A DNA stretch of 16,439 nucleotides from Chrysochromulina tobinii (taxonomy: Eukaryota > Haptophyta > Prymnesiales > Chrysochromulinaceae). The notes under the pieces were generated by a model. It made no database searches, was not told the DNA's origin, and saw nothing but the letters and a program-made list of their open reading frames with translations. Made by a program: the position numbers and the translations under genes. Location of the stretch: positions 1 to 16,439 of the forward strand of contig JWZX01001749.1 of NCBI GenBank assembly GCA_001275005.1, written 5' to 3'. Positions 7,936-15,037 of the stretch are shown in pieces (position 1 is the stretch's first letter; each line of letters begins with the position of its first letter).

Positions 7936-9312
7936 TTACGTAGGTCCGCTACCAGCGCGTTTGCCACTATCTTCTTTCACCTGTCCCACAGTCCCAGCGT
8001 TCGGCTGCCCCAGGGGCCCCCTGCGCGCGCTGCGCTGCCGCATGGCGCTGCGCGGGCCCTTGGCCTTGCCTCGCTTGCGCAACTCGCCATTGGCACCAGC
8101 ACCCTGGCTCAATCCAGTTACGGCTTCCCATCGCCCTTTGGTCATCAGCAGCGTGGTGATGATTGCGCGAGGGCTGCCATCGGGGCGCGCCGGTAATGTG
8201 CGCAGCCGCTCGATGACCGCTGTCGAGGCCGTCAGAGCGCGCGCGAAGGAGCTCGATCGCACGAGATCTGCCCATTCGGCGTCGGAGCAGAGCTCGCGCA
8301 GCAGATCGAGCTTCGGGCACAAGATCTCAAGGTTACCGCCCAGGAGCGTCGGCTGACGCCGGGCGACGTCAGCTGCGTCAGCGTCCGCAGGCAACTGGCG
8401 ACAGAGTTCGTCGAAGCTCGCGCGCACGCTCTCCGGCTTGTAATGGAGGAGCCGGGGCGCACGGCGGAGCAGGCTACGGAGCCCGTCCGCATCGAGCTGC
8501 AGCTCGTGCAAGCTCTCTTGCAGACGCTCGCACCGCGCGTGCATGGAACCCTCGTTGAGGTTTAGCAGCGATGGGGCGAGCAGCGCCACCTGCGTGGCAT
8601 CGAGGCCGGTCTCACGCTCGATGGTCGCGAGCTTCAAAGGCAGAGTCTCTTGTAGCTGTGCGTGCCCCAGAAGCGACTGTGCGCCGGTCACGACGCTAGC
8701 TGCCGCGTCGCCACGTGGGAAGACCTCCCGAATGTACGCAAGATGCTCACGCAACTGCTCCGTGGGCAGCTTCGCAATTCGCGGATGGGCACGCAGCAGT
8801 CGCTTGACCGCCTTGGCCTTCAGTCCTACCGTGCGCAGGAGCTCCTCCGCCTCGGAGAGCGTTGCGGCCTCTTCCGCCTCGCGCCGTTGTTGCTGCTCCT
8901 TGAGTGATATGATGGTTGTTTCTGGGAATTCGCCTCGCAGCTGTTTGATCCGAATCTCTGTACGGAGGTCTGGCGGCCCGAAAGGCCAGTCCACTGCCTC
9001 TCCGATGATCTCGTCGTCCTCATCCAATACGTCGTCCCCAGGATCCGCAGTACCAAGAAGAACGTCCTCGTCGCCGTACAGCCACCGATCATCTGGAATG
9101 CCAGGTATGATTGATTCCTCCGCAGTGCCAAGTAGAATGTCCTCGTTGCCGTACAGCCACCGTTCATCTGGAACGCCAAGTATGATGGATCCTTCGGAGA
9201 CGACGCTGTTGTTTGATTGGCCGGCGCACATACGGGCAGTCATTCGGGCAGTCACAGATAACCATACAATTGCAGCACGGGCTGGTCCATGCGTCCCGCC
9301 TGTGACTCTCAT
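7936..9312 (-). CDS. mTERF-like (mitochondrial/plastid transcription termination factor family) protein, 458 aa
   Basis: The protein begins at the first true ATG (9312). The N terminus (residues 1-35, with Arg and a hydrophobic AAIVWLSV) could be an organelle-targeting leader. Residues 42-66 and 67-91 are two copies of a 25-residue acidic unit containing RWLYG-ED-LLGTA. Residues 135-155 are a Gln/Glu/Arg helix. From about 155 to 345 come five or so helical repeats with the mTERF pattern (L-x-x-x-P-x-L/I-L followed by a helix), for example LLRAHPRIAKLPTEQLREHL, LLAPSLLNLNEGSM, LLRRAPRLLHYKPESV and ARRQPTLLGGNLEI. The C-terminal 55 residues are basic and low in order (LRKRGKAKGPRSAMRQRSAR). mTERF proteins bind organelle nucleic acids and act in transcription, splicing or ribosome assembly. 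The stop lies about 235 bp upstream of the EF-hand gene start. Other helical-repeat families are possible, but the proline placement favours mTERF. Confidence 0.75.
   Translation of the reverse strand: MRVTGGTHGPARAAIVWLSVTARMTARMCAGQSNNSVVSEGSIILGVPDERWLYGNEDILLGTAEESIIPGIPDDRWLYGDEDVLLGTADPGDDVLDEDDEIIGEAVDWPFGPPDLRTEIRIKQLRGEFPETTIISLKEQQQRREAEEAATLSEAEELLRTVGLKAKAVKRLLRAHPRIAKLPTEQLREHLAYIREVFPRGDAAASVVTGAQSLLGHAQLQETLPLKLATIERETGLDATQVALLAPSLLNLNEGSMHARCERLQESLHELQLDADGLRSLLRRAPRLLHYKPESVRASFDELCRQLPADADAADVARRQPTLLGGNLEILCPKLDLLRELCSDAEWADLVRSSSFARALTASTAVIERLRTLPARPDGSPRAIITTLLMTKGRWEAVTGLSQGAGANGELRKRGKAKGPRSAMRQRSARRGPLGQPNAGTVGQVKEDSGKRAGSGPT
9047..9196. repeat. 75-bp direct duplication inside the mTERF-like gene
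   Basis: Two adjacent 75-bp copies (9047-9121 and 9122-9196) differ by scattered substitutions and have no length change. They encode the two 25-residue RWLYG repeats. The central block GCCGTACAGCCACCG is identical in both copies. The drift indicates a duplication that is not very recent. Confidence 0.9.
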
Positions 9313-9349
9313 CACGTCGTAACAAACGCCACGGTGCGCGGGTCGTGGG

Positions 9350-9366
9350 TGTCCACTCTCTGGACA
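9350..9366. other. small hairpin upstream of the mTERF-like gene
   Basis: TGTCCA-CTCTC-TGGACA gives a perfect 6-bp stem with a 5-nt loop, in the 209-bp gap between the mTERF-like start and the RRM gene stop. The same gap has two copies of TGTGAACTC (about 9374 and 9389). No function can be assigned. Confidence 0.35.
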
Positions 9367-9521
9367 TGCAGCGCTGTGAACTCACTTTGTGTGAACTCTT
9401 AGGGGGCACGCAGGAAGGCGAGTTATGCTGTGACACACTCTTGTGAACGTGGTACCTGGCAATATGATGCTGCGAGGAAAAAGTACCTTTACATCCTCTC
9501 TCTCCTTGTCTTGAAATGGAT

Positions 9522-11954
9522 TCATTGGCCCATACGCGGGGGTGGCGGTGGCGGAGGTATCAGATGCGGATGTTGCTGAAACTGCTGCTGCTGCACTTGC
9601 ATCTGCTGCATCTGCGGCTGCTGCATCTGCATCTGTTGCAGCATCTGCTGCGGTTGCGGCTGCTGCGCCTGCTCTTGCATGATCTGCTTCTGGAGCACCT
9701 GCGCGGGCGGCGAAAACTTGACTGAGAGCTGGAACGTGCCCATCTCCTTCCCATCGAGACTCTCCTGCGTTGTGATGGAGTTCGCGACGTTCAGCATGGT
9801 CACGACAGCGTACCCGCGATCTGGGAAGAGGTAGACCGACTCGAGCTCTCCATAGGACTGCACGATCTCAGCCACCTGCACCTGGGTCGTCTGGGGATTC
9901 GTCGGGCCGACCTTGAGGTGACGCGTGGCCCCCTTTTCGCGCACCTGCCGGTGCAGGTTGGCGTCGGCAGGGTAAAACTTCCCCCAGTTGCACATGAGCG
10001 GCCGGCCACGCAGGTACGTGCCAGTGCCGGGCGCGCCGTTGCCCTGGCCAGCCTTCCAGAAGGCCTCCGAGTGAGCATCCTCGATGAAGTTGAGGAAGGC
10101 GTACGTCTGGAAGAATTTGACGGCTTCGAGGGGGCCGAAGGGCAGGGCGAGCTCCGCGACGGACGCGATGTCGATGCCGTGCGGCAGGTTGCCCACATAG
10201 ATGGAGCGGGACGGCCGGGACGGCAGTGGCCCGTTGGGGTGCGAGCCACCGACGACCCCACCACCGCCGACCCCACCACCACCGACCACGCCTCCGCCGC
10301 GACCAGCTATCATCGTTCCTGTGCCCACCGTCGAACCCGTACCCATGAGCGCGCCGGCGACGCCCAGGCCGACGGCCGCGCCGGCGCCGCGCCCGCCGGT
10401 GCTGACGCCACGCGCAGCACCCTTTCCGATGGCGGCGCGGGACGTTTGCTGCGCAGTGGTGAAGGTCACTGTGAGGTCCTTCTCGGGGTCCAAGTTCGGG
10501 TCGACGTCGGAGAAGACTCGGATACTCTTGAGCCCACGGAGCCCCTCGCGCGCCTTGACGGCCGCCTCGATGGACGTGAAGTTGACGTACGCATTCGGCT
10601 GCACGCGCATGACCCGTACAGACTCGATCTCCCCGAAGGCACTGAACACCTCCGCGAGCCGCTCGTTGGTGAGTGTGCCGCTCTCGGGCAGGCCTGACAC
10701 GTAGAGGTTTCGGGTGGCTCCGTTTGCAATCGCCATCGCGATCTCGGGTGGCATCGGCTTCTTCTTGCCCCATGTGAGCTCCGCGGGCGCCGACTGGCCC
10801 GCGAAGACGATCGTCGGCTTCTCGTCGAGGAGCGCGGCTGCGGACTGGCCATCGACGAAGTTGATGGACGCTTCGTGGCGCTCTGCGTCGATGCGGAAGG
10901 ACTCGATGGGGCCATACTGTCCCACCTCGTTCATTAGATCCTCGGGTCGGCACGCGGGGCTCAGCTTACGCACGAAGACGGAGCGAGAGAGCGGCTCGAC
11001 GCCGCCCACCAGGCCGACGCCGCCCATTTGAACGCCCATCTGAGCGCCGCCCATGCCGCCGCCCATGCCGCCGCCCATGGCCATGCCCATCCCTCCGCCC
11101 ATCCCCATGCCCATGCCGCCGCCCATGCCGCCGCCCATGCCGCCGCCCATGCCGCCGCCCATGCCGCCACCCATGCCGCCGCCCATGCCGCCGCCCATGC
11201 CGCCGCCCATGCCGCCGCCCATGCCCATAGGCCCGGCCATCGCACCTCCCATGCCGACCATCCCGCCGCCCATGGGACCGCCCATGCCACCTCCGCCCAT
11301 GCCACCTCCGCCCATCGACCCGCCACCCATCCCCATCGCAGCGCCGCCCATCGCGCCGCCCATGCCGCCGCTCCCGTTGGCCATCATCTTCGACGCTGCG
11401 TGCAGTGCAGTCACGATGGCATTCGGGTCTCCACCCGCAGCCTGCACCTGCTGCAGCAGCGTCTGCAGCATCGTCGGATTGCTCGTGAGAGCGGCCACCA
11501 TCTGCGGATTGCTCTGCAGCTGCTCGACCACCGCAGCCACCGCACCGCCACTCGGGCCGCTACCGCCGCTGCCGCCGCAGCCGCCGCAGCCGCCGCTGCC
11601 GCCGCTGCTTACGCTGCTGACGCTGCTGCTGCAAGCTCCAGCACTGCCGCTGCCCCTACTTCCCTCGTGTGTGCCACCGGAGGCCGACGCCGCTCCGAGC
11701 GAAGTTGGGGCAAGCGAGCTGATGCTGCCGCCGCTCGATGTGCTGAGACTGGATGCGGGCTCAGAGCGGGGCGCAGCAGTTGCCATCGCGGGCGCGCCCG
11801 TCTCTGAAGATACTGGAGCGACGGCTGGCGCCAATTGGCCAGCATTTGCGGCAAGCAGCAGCTGGTTGAGAGAAATGTCTTCGAAGGTGCGCAGCCGCTT
11901 GGAGAGCTGCTCGATGACGCCGAGGGCTGCCGCGGGAGGCTCCATGGACGACAT
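9522..11954 (-). CDS. four-RRM RNA-binding protein, Nrd1-like, with Gly/Met and Gln/Met low-complexity tracts, 810 aa
   Basis: The start is the first ATG in the frame (11954; a run of in-frame GTG codons precedes it). Residues 80-140 are Ser/Gly-rich. Residues 141-173 contain two N-P-x-M-V/L motifs (EQLQSNPQMVAALTSNPTML), like STI1/ubiquilin repeats. Residues 194-310 are Gly/Met-rich with GGGM repeats. Four RRMs begin at about 324 (RSVFVRKLSP), 415 (RNLYVSGLPE), 583 (RSIYVGNLPH) and 678 (RHLKVGPTNP). RRMs 1 and 2 show recognisable RNP-like strands, such as NAYVNFTSIEAAVKA in RRM2. The linker TWGKKKPMPPEIAMAIANGATRN closely recalls fungal Nrd1-type proteins (WGKPSPLPP-x-x-x-x-x-x-x-x-G-A-S-R-N). 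Residues 495-580 are Gly/Val-rich and the last 50 are Gln/Met-rich, ending in PPPPPPPRMGQ. It probably acts in mRNA binding or stability, in cytoplasm or granules (inference from tracts). PTB/hnRNP-L-like proteins are the main alternative. Confidence 0.85.
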   Translation of the reverse strand: MSSMEPPAAALGVIEQLSKRLRTFEDISLNQLLLAANAGQLAPAVAPVSSETGAPAMATAAPRSEPASSLSTSSGGSISSLAPTSLGAASASGGTHEGSRGSGSAGACSSSVSSVSSGGSGGCGGCGGSGGSGPSGGAVAAVVEQLQSNPQMVAALTSNPTMLQTLLQQVQAAGGDPNAIVTALHAASKMMANGSGGMGGAMGGAAMGMGGGSMGGGGMGGGGMGGPMGGGMVGMGGAMAGPMGMGGGMGGGMGGGMGGGMGGGMGGGMGGGMGGGMGGGMGMGMGGGMGMAMGGGMGGGMGGAQMGVQMGGVGLVGGVEPLSRSVFVRKLSPACRPEDLMNEVGQYGPIESFRIDAERHEASINFVDGQSAAALLDEKPTIVFAGQSAPAELTWGKKKPMPPEIAMAIANGATRNLYVSGLPESGTLTNERLAEVFSAFGEIESVRVMRVQPNAYVNFTSIEAAVKAREGLRGLKSIRVFSDVDPNLDPEKDLTVTFTTAQQTSRAAIGKGAARGVSTGGRGAGAAVGLGVAGALMGTGSTVGTGTMIAGRGGGVVGGGGVGGGGVVGGSHPNGPLPSRPSRSIYVGNLPHGIDIASVAELALPFGPLEAVKFFQTYAFLNFIEDAHSEAFWKAGQGNGAPGTGTYLRGRPLMCNWGKFYPADANLHRQVREKGATRHLKVGPTNPQTTQVQVAEIVQSYGELESVYLFPDRGYAVVTMLNVANSITTQESLDGKEMGTFQLSVKFSPPAQVLQKQIMQEQAQQPQPQQMLQQMQMQQPQMQQMQVQQQQFQQHPHLIPPPPPPPRMGQ
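11113..11220. repeat. 12-bp tandem repeat, nine copies, coding for GGGM
   Basis: ATGCCGCCGCCC repeats nine times without a length change. One base differs in the fifth copy. Looser copies extend the tract on both sides (about 11050-11350). On the coding (minus) strand it gives (Gly-Gly-Gly-Met)n in the RRM protein. Codon choice is almost uniform, so the array probably grew by slippage and may vary between strains. The opposite strand stays open as a Pro/Met frame with no biological support. Confidence 0.95.
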
Positions 11955-12340
11955 CGCACGCACCACACGCACGAGGAGCTAAACTTCGTAAACTAATTTC
12001 AAAACGACGCCGAAGCTCAGTCGACGTACTGTCGACGTTACCAAGAGCGCAGAGAGCACGAAGTGTGAAGAACTGGCTGTTCGTGAGGAAAAACGGGATT
12101 ACACGAGTCAAATGTTATTCCCTGCTGGGCCGCTGCTCCAATCTTGTAATAGTGTCTATTTTTTGGCTGAATGCCCAGACTAGCGTCTAGCCTACCAGCC
12201 TACGCTAGACACTATCCCACATTCTCATTCACACAGTTTCACAGACAGACGGGCACGCAAAGTACAGACGGGCTTGTACTTGTACCTCTCCAGAATCGCC
12301 TCACCTTAGACCGCCTCACCGAGCTTTTCCTCGGCCACGT
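11955..12340. other. 386-bp intergenic region
   Basis: It contains the promoter and 5' UTR of the RRM gene (minus) and the 3' UTR of the small Tudor-like gene (minus). No gene was seen. It holds the inverted repeat described at 12149-12215, GTCGAC twice near 12019-12035, and CAGACGGG twice (about 12245 and 12266). Confidence 0.6.
12149..12215. repeat. perfect 10-bp inverted repeat with nested alternative stems
   Basis: ATAGTGTCTA (12149-12158) and TAGACACTAT (12206-12215) are exact reverse complements 47 bp apart. Inside, CTAGCGT (12180-12186) matches ACGCTAG (12202-12208) and GTCTAG (12185-12190) matches CTAGAC (12205-12210). The three pairings overlap on the right arm, so only one can form at a time. 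It lies about 125-190 bp past the stop of the Tudor-like gene. It could be a 3' UTR structure or the remnant of a tiny inverted-repeat element, but no target-site duplication is evident. Confidence 0.6.
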
Positions 12341-12778
12341 TTAAACCTGTTTTTGGCCCACAGGTTTGCCGATGGCGATCGGCTGGCCGTAATCATTCAC
12401 TGGCACCGCAACCGCCGTTGCCATGGGTTGCATCAGTGGCTGCGCCATCACGACGGGCTGCATCAACGGCTGCGCCATTTGCGGATAAGGTCCAGCCTGT
12501 GTTAGAGAGCCCGCCGTAAAATGATTATGCGCGCCCGGATGGTTTGACGGAAGGAGCCATATGTACCTGGCCTCGCCTGTCCACGTGTCGCCATCGTCAT
12601 ATCTGATGCACGCTTGGCCCGAATCGTAAACCGCCTGAACCGTGCCACAGAACCATAGGTCGTTGCCTCCCTCTTGCCTCTCCCATTGGGTCTGGCAGCG
12701 CGTACCCTTCATCAAGGTGCCGTTGGCGCAGGTAATCTGGCCGACTTCAGCGCCTGGTGTTGATGCCCCGCAGCCCAT
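12341..12778 (-). CDS. small MGCGAS-starting protein with a Tudor/agenet-like domain, 145 aa
   Basis: The ATG at 12778 has G at -3 and +4. The protein opens MGCGASTPG: Gly2 and Ser6 fit N-myristoylation and Cys3 fits palmitoylation, so it is probably membrane-anchored, as many flagellar and plasma-membrane proteins are. Residues about 24-76 (KGTRCQTQWERQ, then LWFCGTVQAVYDSGQACIRY, DDGDTW and ARYIWLL) have the five-strand pattern of a Tudor or agenet barrel: W-x-G-x-V, then a Y-D-D-G-D turn. Residues 101-118 contain a duplicated MAQPLMQP segment, and the tail is rich in Gln, Pro, Met and Val and likely disordered. Partner and role are unknown. The reading frame is small but its start, domain and ending make it convincing. 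Confidence 0.7.
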   Translation of the reverse strand: MGCGASTPGAEVGQITCANGTLMKGTRCQTQWERQEGGNDLWFCGTVQAVYDSGQACIRYDDGDTWTGEARYIWLLPSNHPGAHNHFTAGSLTQAGPYPQMAQPLMQPVVMAQPLMQPMATAVAVPVNDYGQPIAIGKPVGQKQV

Positions 12779-12780
12779 AT

Positions 12781-12810
12781 CGATACAGCCCCCTTCGATA
12801 CAGCCCCCTT
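12781..12810. repeat. 15-bp direct repeat just upstream of the Tudor-like start codon
   Basis: CGATACAGCCCCCTT occurs twice in tandem with no differences, and a third partial CGA follows. It begins three bases before the ATG on the minus strand, so it lies in the 5' UTR or core promoter. Confidence 0.85.
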
Positions 12811-13034
12811 CGAGACTAGGAAGCTAGGATGGTGGGAAGGAAGAACGAAGGAAAAGTTCCCCACAGGTGCCCGCAACGGCGGCTTTTCTCGGCCACGAGC
12901 ATGTGTGTGCTGCATCCTTAGTGAGTATCTCGACCGGTACCCCGTATATGTATTGTTCCACGGGTGTATCTGTGTCTCAATTACCCCTCTCACAATGACA
13001 TTGATAATCAACCGTCAGAGTACCGGGTACGTCA

Positions 13035-13073
13035 GAGGTCAGCAAGGGAGGTCAGGGTCAGAGGTCAGACTCA
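13035..13073. repeat. 13-bp periodic repeat, GAGGTCAG three times
   Basis: GAGGTCAG begins at 13035, 13048 and 13061, exactly 13 bp apart, with variable bases between. A fourth GGGTCAG falls inside the second unit. It may be a degenerate minisatellite or a set of binding sites. Confidence 0.75.
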
Positions 13074-13430
13074 CTCACACCACATGTATCCTTTTCAACC
13101 GTTTTTCAATCGGCATGCGGCAAGCGGCTATGGATTCTGAAATTGACGCGCGAAACATCACTCAGGACCGGTCTCAGCTCATTGTCTCAGCTCCTTTCTA
13201 AAGAAACCAAACTTTCTAAGCTGACCTTGCTCCTCATCTCCTGAAGATCACTAACTCGCGTCGCGTCGCGAACTTCATCGCCATGTTCATCGCAAGCGTA
13301 CCTAGCATCAAAGGTATACAAGGAAAGTCGCGCACATTCCACGGAGGCGATTCAACATTATACATGAACGTTTTATAAGATTTACGAGAGAGTCCGAGAA
13401 CACCACGCACTCCTCAGAGCTCAGTCCGTC

Positions 13431-13460
13431 TGACTCGTCCTGACTCTCCGTGACTCCATG
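13431..13460. repeat. 10-bp periodic repeat, TGACT three times
   Basis: TGACTCGTCC, TGACTCTCCG and TGACTCCATG follow each other with a 10-bp period, about one helical turn. It lies 140-165 bp downstream of the F-box gene stop. Confidence 0.6.
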
Positions 13461-13595
13461 ATCAAATGATCATTCGAATAACGCCCGCAAGCGGCTCCTT
13501 TCTATACACGATCTTTATCATTCGAGTCGTCACCCCGCGTCCTCCGGGCCGCCGCGGTCGCCTCAGCTGAAAACACGAACTGATCTGATGGCTCG

Positions 13596-14546
13596 TCAGT
13601 GCGCACAGCTCGCATACCGGTGCAAGCCCAGTGCGGCCACTGCCGTGGCCGTCAGTGCGCACAGCTGGGTCATCGATAGCTTGCCGCCGCGACACGCATC
13701 ACCCATAGCCGCGCCCGCGGTGGCAGCCTCGAGGAAGGGATTCGAGAGCGCCCTCAGGCCCTCATACAAGGAAGGAGACAGGTGCGAGACGACGTCGGCC
13801 GTGTCGCGCGAGAAAGACCAAACTTGTGGCGCGGCCTCGCGCGCAAAGTACGGCGCGCCTGCACGCCCGACGAAGGTCGTCGCGCAGAAGCGCAGCATGT
13901 GCCTCCGCATGAGGTCGTGCGCCCGTAGTGAATGAGCGAACGCATCGAAAACATAACTCGCATCCTTGCCGTGATGCGAACGCATGAGGTGCTCGCCGCC
14001 GGGATGATGGGTGACATAGTCACTTGTGTCATAGGCGCAGTCATCGATGCACACCAGGCAGAGCCCGGGCGCCTCGCGAGCCACGAGCGCGACGGCCGCT
14101 TCAGGCACCTTCAGGATAGCAAGGAAGAAAGTGGCATGGGGCGAGGTCGCAGGCACTGCGCCACCCAGGCTGATGGCGCGCTGTGCGACCTCTAGGATCA
14201 AGCGGCGGTCAATGTGCAGCATCTCCTGCTTCAATGCCCTCGGGACGGTGATCGCGTGCACGGCGTGATGGGCAGTGCGGAAGAGAATGGCCTCCCAATC
14301 GATGGGCAGGCCAAGAAGCTCGGTGCACGTGCTGCGAAGGGAGATGATGTCGACCGGGCGCAACCAGTGTACGATCGTGATCCATACATCTATGGGCAGC
14401 GAGAGCGACGAAGTGGCCGAGGTGCTCGACGAAGATGCATGGAGGGGGCCTCGCGACATTTGGCCGACCTGTGGCCGTGATCTTGTCACGGGGTTCAGCA
14501 CGGGAGCGCTTGAGGTTCGCCTTACAAAGTAGGTCCCTTCGTGCAT
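13596..14546 (-). CDS. F-box plus cytochrome b5-like protein with a hydrophobic C-terminal tail, 316 aa
   Basis: The ATG at 14546 has A at -3. Residues 1-48 are Ser/Arg-rich. Residues 49-90 (SLPIDVWITIVHWLRPVDII, then SLRSTCTELL and DWEAILF) follow the F-box pattern L-P-x-x-V-x-x-x-I-x-x-x-L-x-P-x-D-x-x-x-L-R-x-x-C. Such a domain normally docks on Skp1 in an SCF ubiquitin ligase. Residues about 163-222 match cytochrome b5: LVCIDDCAYDTSDYV, HPGG at 181-184, GKDAS at 193-197 and FAHS at 203-206. The putative haem ligands His181 and His205 are 24 residues apart, the spacing in classical cytochrome b5 (His39/His63 in bovine numbering). Near the end, residues 293-308 (TQLCALTATAVAALGL) are hydrophobic and followed by a short polar end, like a short tail anchor. 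It is probably a membrane-bound or redox- or haem-sensing substrate adaptor (inference). The two domains are read by eye; the fusion is continuous in one frame. Confidence 0.75.
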   Translation of the reverse strand: MHEGTYFVRRTSSAPVLNPVTRSRPQVGQMSRGPLHASSSSTSATSSLSLPIDVWITIVHWLRPVDIISLRSTCTELLGLPIDWEAILFRTAHHAVHAITVPRALKQEMLHIDRRLILEVAQRAISLGGAVPATSPHATFFLAILKVPEAAVALVAREAPGLCLVCIDDCAYDTSDYVTHHPGGEHLMRSHHGKDASYVFDAFAHSLRAHDLMRRHMLRFCATTFVGRAGAPYFAREAAPQVWSFSRDTADVVSHLSPSLYEGLRALSNPFLEAATAGAAMGDACRGGKLSMTQLCALTATAVAALGLHRYASCAH

Positions 14547-14600
14547 CCTGCTTCGCGGCGGCTCGGCACGACGCGGCGCCGTGAACGTGAACGGTCCGCT

Positions 14601-14642
14601 GTATTATATTATATCGGCCAATAATACGAACCGTATTAATAC
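14601..14642 (-). promoter_or_regulatory. AT-rich probable core promoter of the F-box/cytochrome b5 gene
   Basis: In strongly GC-rich DNA this AT island lies 55-96 bp before the ATG at 14546. On the minus strand it offers a TATA-like GATATAATATAATAC (14615-14601), and a CCAAT box lies at 14618-14622 (ATTGG on the minus strand). It also contains the inverted pair GTATTAT/ATAATAC (14601-14607, 14621-14627) and the palindrome GTATTAATAC (14633-14642). Placement fits a core promoter, but CCAAT and TATA use in this lineage is unknown. Confidence 0.4.
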
Positions 14643-14755
14643 ATAATATTCAGATCTTTTCCGTGTATTGTGACACCCTGGCCGTGAACGAAATCGTTGG
14701 GCGAGAGATGTGGCGTCGATGTGTCAATGGTTTTAGCGTTTTACGTTCGTCACCG

Positions 14756-14812
14756 TAGCAAGCAAGCATGCAAGCAAGAAGGCAAATAAGTACGCAAGCA
14801 AAGACGCAAGCA
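14756..14812. repeat. degenerate GCAA-type microsatellite
   Basis: AGCAAGCAAGCATGCAAGCA and following GCAAG units with scattered changes span about 57 bp. It lies between the F-box gene promoter and the stop of the Nudix gene. The rest of the 14547-15037 gap shows no gene, and its frames in both directions are Ala/Arg/His-rich and unconvincing. Confidence 0.75.
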
Positions 14813-15037
14813 GTTTGGACTGCCATGGCAACTGCGCTCGCGCCCCTCGTGGCGCCGACCGTCGAAGCGACGCACCCATCGCGCGCGGCGCGACCTGGCA
14901 TCGCGCGCCGCCGCCCTCGTCGCCTCACAGCGGAGCCACAGTGCCGCACACGGATCACTCATCACAGTCGGCGCACGCTGCACGGTACACCTATGCACGG
15001 TACCTTATACTGTGCTCGGCTGCCAGCGGCTCGCACG

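Larger units (their letters stand above)
12811..13595. other. 785-bp intergenic region
   Basis: It lies between the Tudor-like gene start and the F-box gene stop, both minus. No gene is supported: open frames start at GTG or TTG and lack protein-like sequence. Base composition is more AT-rich than in the genes (for example 13300-13390, which includes a minus-strand TATAAAA at 13371-13377, too far from either gene to assign). It contains the 13-bp and 10-bp repeats listed separately and a TGATCA-AA-TGATCA motif at 13459-13472. Confidence 0.55.

Noticed and set aside
8543-9322. 259-residue plus-strand frame
   Set aside because: Antisense to the mTERF-like repeats; Ser-rich shadow.
11028-11982. 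Pro/Met (MPPP) and Ala/His (AAHAAAH) plus-strand frames of about 260-309 residues
   Set aside because: They are complements of the GGGM repeat of the RRM gene. No start context or domain, and the RRM frame is certain.
13035-13068. AGGTCA repeats as nuclear-receptor half sites
   Set aside because: Nuclear receptors are an animal family. In a protist the resemblance is most likely chance within a 13-bp repeat.
12905-13201. 98-residue plus-strand frame in the gap before the F-box gene
   Set aside because: Begins at GTG, mixed low-quality composition, crosses a 13-bp repeat, no domain.
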